The notes under the pieces are model-generated. The model searched no databases and had not been told where the DNA came from. It saw only the letters and a program-made list of their open reading frames with translations. A stretch of 6,527 nt of DNA, taken from NCBI GenBank assembly GCA_023247575.1, contig JAHFGE010000089.1, positions 1 through 6,527 on the forward strand, in the 5' to 3' direction. A program made the position numbers and the translations under genes. This document shows, in pieces, positions 6,077 to 6,527 of this stretch (positions within the stretch are counted from its first letter, which is position 1; the number at the start of each line of letters is the position of its first letter). Source of the stretch: Candidatus Omnitrophota bacterium (GTDB lineage Bacteria > Omnitrophota > Gorgyraeia > Zapsychrales > Fredricksoniimonadaceae).

Positions 6077-6527
6077 TTATGAATGCTTCTCCCGGGAGAC
6101 GCTGGTGACCAGACGCTTAGCGTAATATTCTTCATTGTAAAAATTGCCATGCTCAATAATCAAAGTCGATTTGCCATCCGTTCGCTCAAGAGCATGCTTA
6201 TAGGCCGGAAAAATGTCCTTGGCTCTATCTAATTCCACCACCTCAATCCATTCAAACAGGTTGCGGAAAGCCTGTGCATAATTATTTACATGCTGGTGCC
6301 CTGGATGCACCGGGGCATCGGGCCCTGTTGCCACTCTGATAATGACTTTGATAGGCCACTTCCCGGCGCTAATAGCGGGAATCTTATCTAGCATATTGGT
6401 CATATCAGCGGTCGCCAATAACAAAAAATTCTGACGAGGATATACAGATACTGGCATATACCCAGCCAAAGCCATGCCGATAGTAAACTGCATCTGGAAA
6501 CTTTCATTAATGGGCATTTCAAGGGTA
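6077..6527 (-). CDS. TPP-dependent E1-beta-like (transketolase pyrimidine-domain) protein, 5'-truncated by window edge
   Basis: The frame is open to the right edge (Thr-Leu-Glu precede the Met at 6517), so the gene begins outside the window and that Met is probably internal. The visible 149 residues match the pyrimidine-binding domain of 2-oxoacid dehydrogenase E1-beta/transketolase proteins. MPINE (starting at the internal Met) aligns with the TPISE motif, whose Glu activates the TPP aminopyrimidine. FTIGMALAGYMPV matches the IGxAxxGxxPV helix and strand, and PGHQHVNNYAQAFRN (72-86 from the internal Met) matches the AQHSQSLEAW region with its active-site His. It then ends about 60 residues later, without the roughly 120-residue C-terminal transketolase domain of E1-beta. 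Such proteins normally pair with an E1-alpha (PP-domain) partner, expected just upstream outside the window. Beside nucleotide-sugar genes a role in two-carbon transfer or decarboxylation for an unusual sugar is an inference. It stops one base before the fcl-like gene. Confidence 0.82.
   Translation of the reverse strand, partial: TLEMPINESFQMQFTIGMALAGYMPVSVYPRQNFLLLATADMTNMLDKIPAISAGKWPIKVIIRVATGPDAPVHPGHQHVNNYAQAFRNLFEWIEVVELDRAKDIFPAYKHALERTDGKSTLIIEHGNFYNEEYYAKRLVTSVSREKHS
6086..6093 (-). promoter_or_regulatory. Ribosome binding site deciding the fcl-like start
   Basis: GGGAGAAG on the minus strand is 10 bases before the ATG at 6075. It favours that start over the longer in-frame ATG at 6156. 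It overlaps a perfect 12-bp palindrome TCTCCCGGGAGA (6088-6099). Confidence 0.6.

Noticed and set aside
6076..6156. Longer start for the fcl-like gene adding 27 N-terminal residues
   Set aside because: The extra residues match nothing in the family, overlap the end of the TPP gene, and the Met at 6075 aligns with the normal N-terminus with a good ribosome binding site.

Overview
The window is a stretch of one tightly packed polycistronic unit, with every supported gene on the minus strand, so transcription runs from right to left. There is no gap longer than about 31 bases between genes. No tRNA, rRNA, CRISPR array, insertion sequence, internal promoter or intrinsic terminator is visible. Gene content (nucleotide-sugar enzymes, a glycosyltransferase, a DegT-type PLP enzyme) points to a surface-polysaccharide locus (O-antigen, capsule or S-layer glycan). 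G+C is moderate, about 45% by eye on a few lines. A bacterium is clear. The exact phylum is not: the B12-radical-SAM, TPP-enzyme and heptose gene mix, plus GTAGGGGC-type palindromic repeats, suggests an environmental Gram-negative-type lineage, possibly an uncultured one, but this is a weak inference.

In transcription order: (1) 6527-6077, the 5'-truncated C-terminal part of a TPP-dependent E1-beta/transketolase-pyrimidine-domain protein that appears to lack the usual C-terminal domain; (2) 6075-5149, a GDP-L-fucose synthase-like SDR with intact catalytic residues but a degenerate Rossmann glycine motif; (3) 5138-4209, a second extended SDR (NAD-dependent epimerase/dehydratase); (4) 4203-3496, a family 2 glycosyltransferase; (5) 3493-1970, a B12-binding-domain radical SAM protein; (6) 1973-975, HddA-type heptose 7-phosphate kinase; (7) 943-221, HddC-type heptose 1-phosphate guanylyltransferase; (8) 237-1, the N-terminal 79 residues of a DegT/DnrJ/EryC1/StrS aminotransferase-family protein running off the left edge.

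HddA and HddC are two steps of the known GDP-D-glycero-alpha-D-manno-heptose pathway. A GDP-sugar product fits with the neighbouring GDP-L-fucose-synthase-like reductase/epimerase, as in pathways that modify GDP-heptose. The second SDR, the PLP enzyme, the TPP enzyme and the radical SAM protein could then tailor the sugar (keto formation, amination, C-C bond chemistry or methylation), and the GT2 enzyme could transfer it. The final sugar cannot be deduced here. The isomerase (GmhA), phosphatase (GmhB) and any 4,6-dehydratase are not in the window.

The most interesting non-coding signal is a near-perfect 28-bp palindrome (951-978) between hddA and hddC, beginning on the hddA stop codon. A degenerate element with the same outer arms lies at the radical SAM/hddA junction (1976-1996), and a third GTAGGGG 7-mer lies at the fcl/SDR junction (5146-5152). 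This looks like a small REP-like repeat family sitting at gene ends inside an operon.
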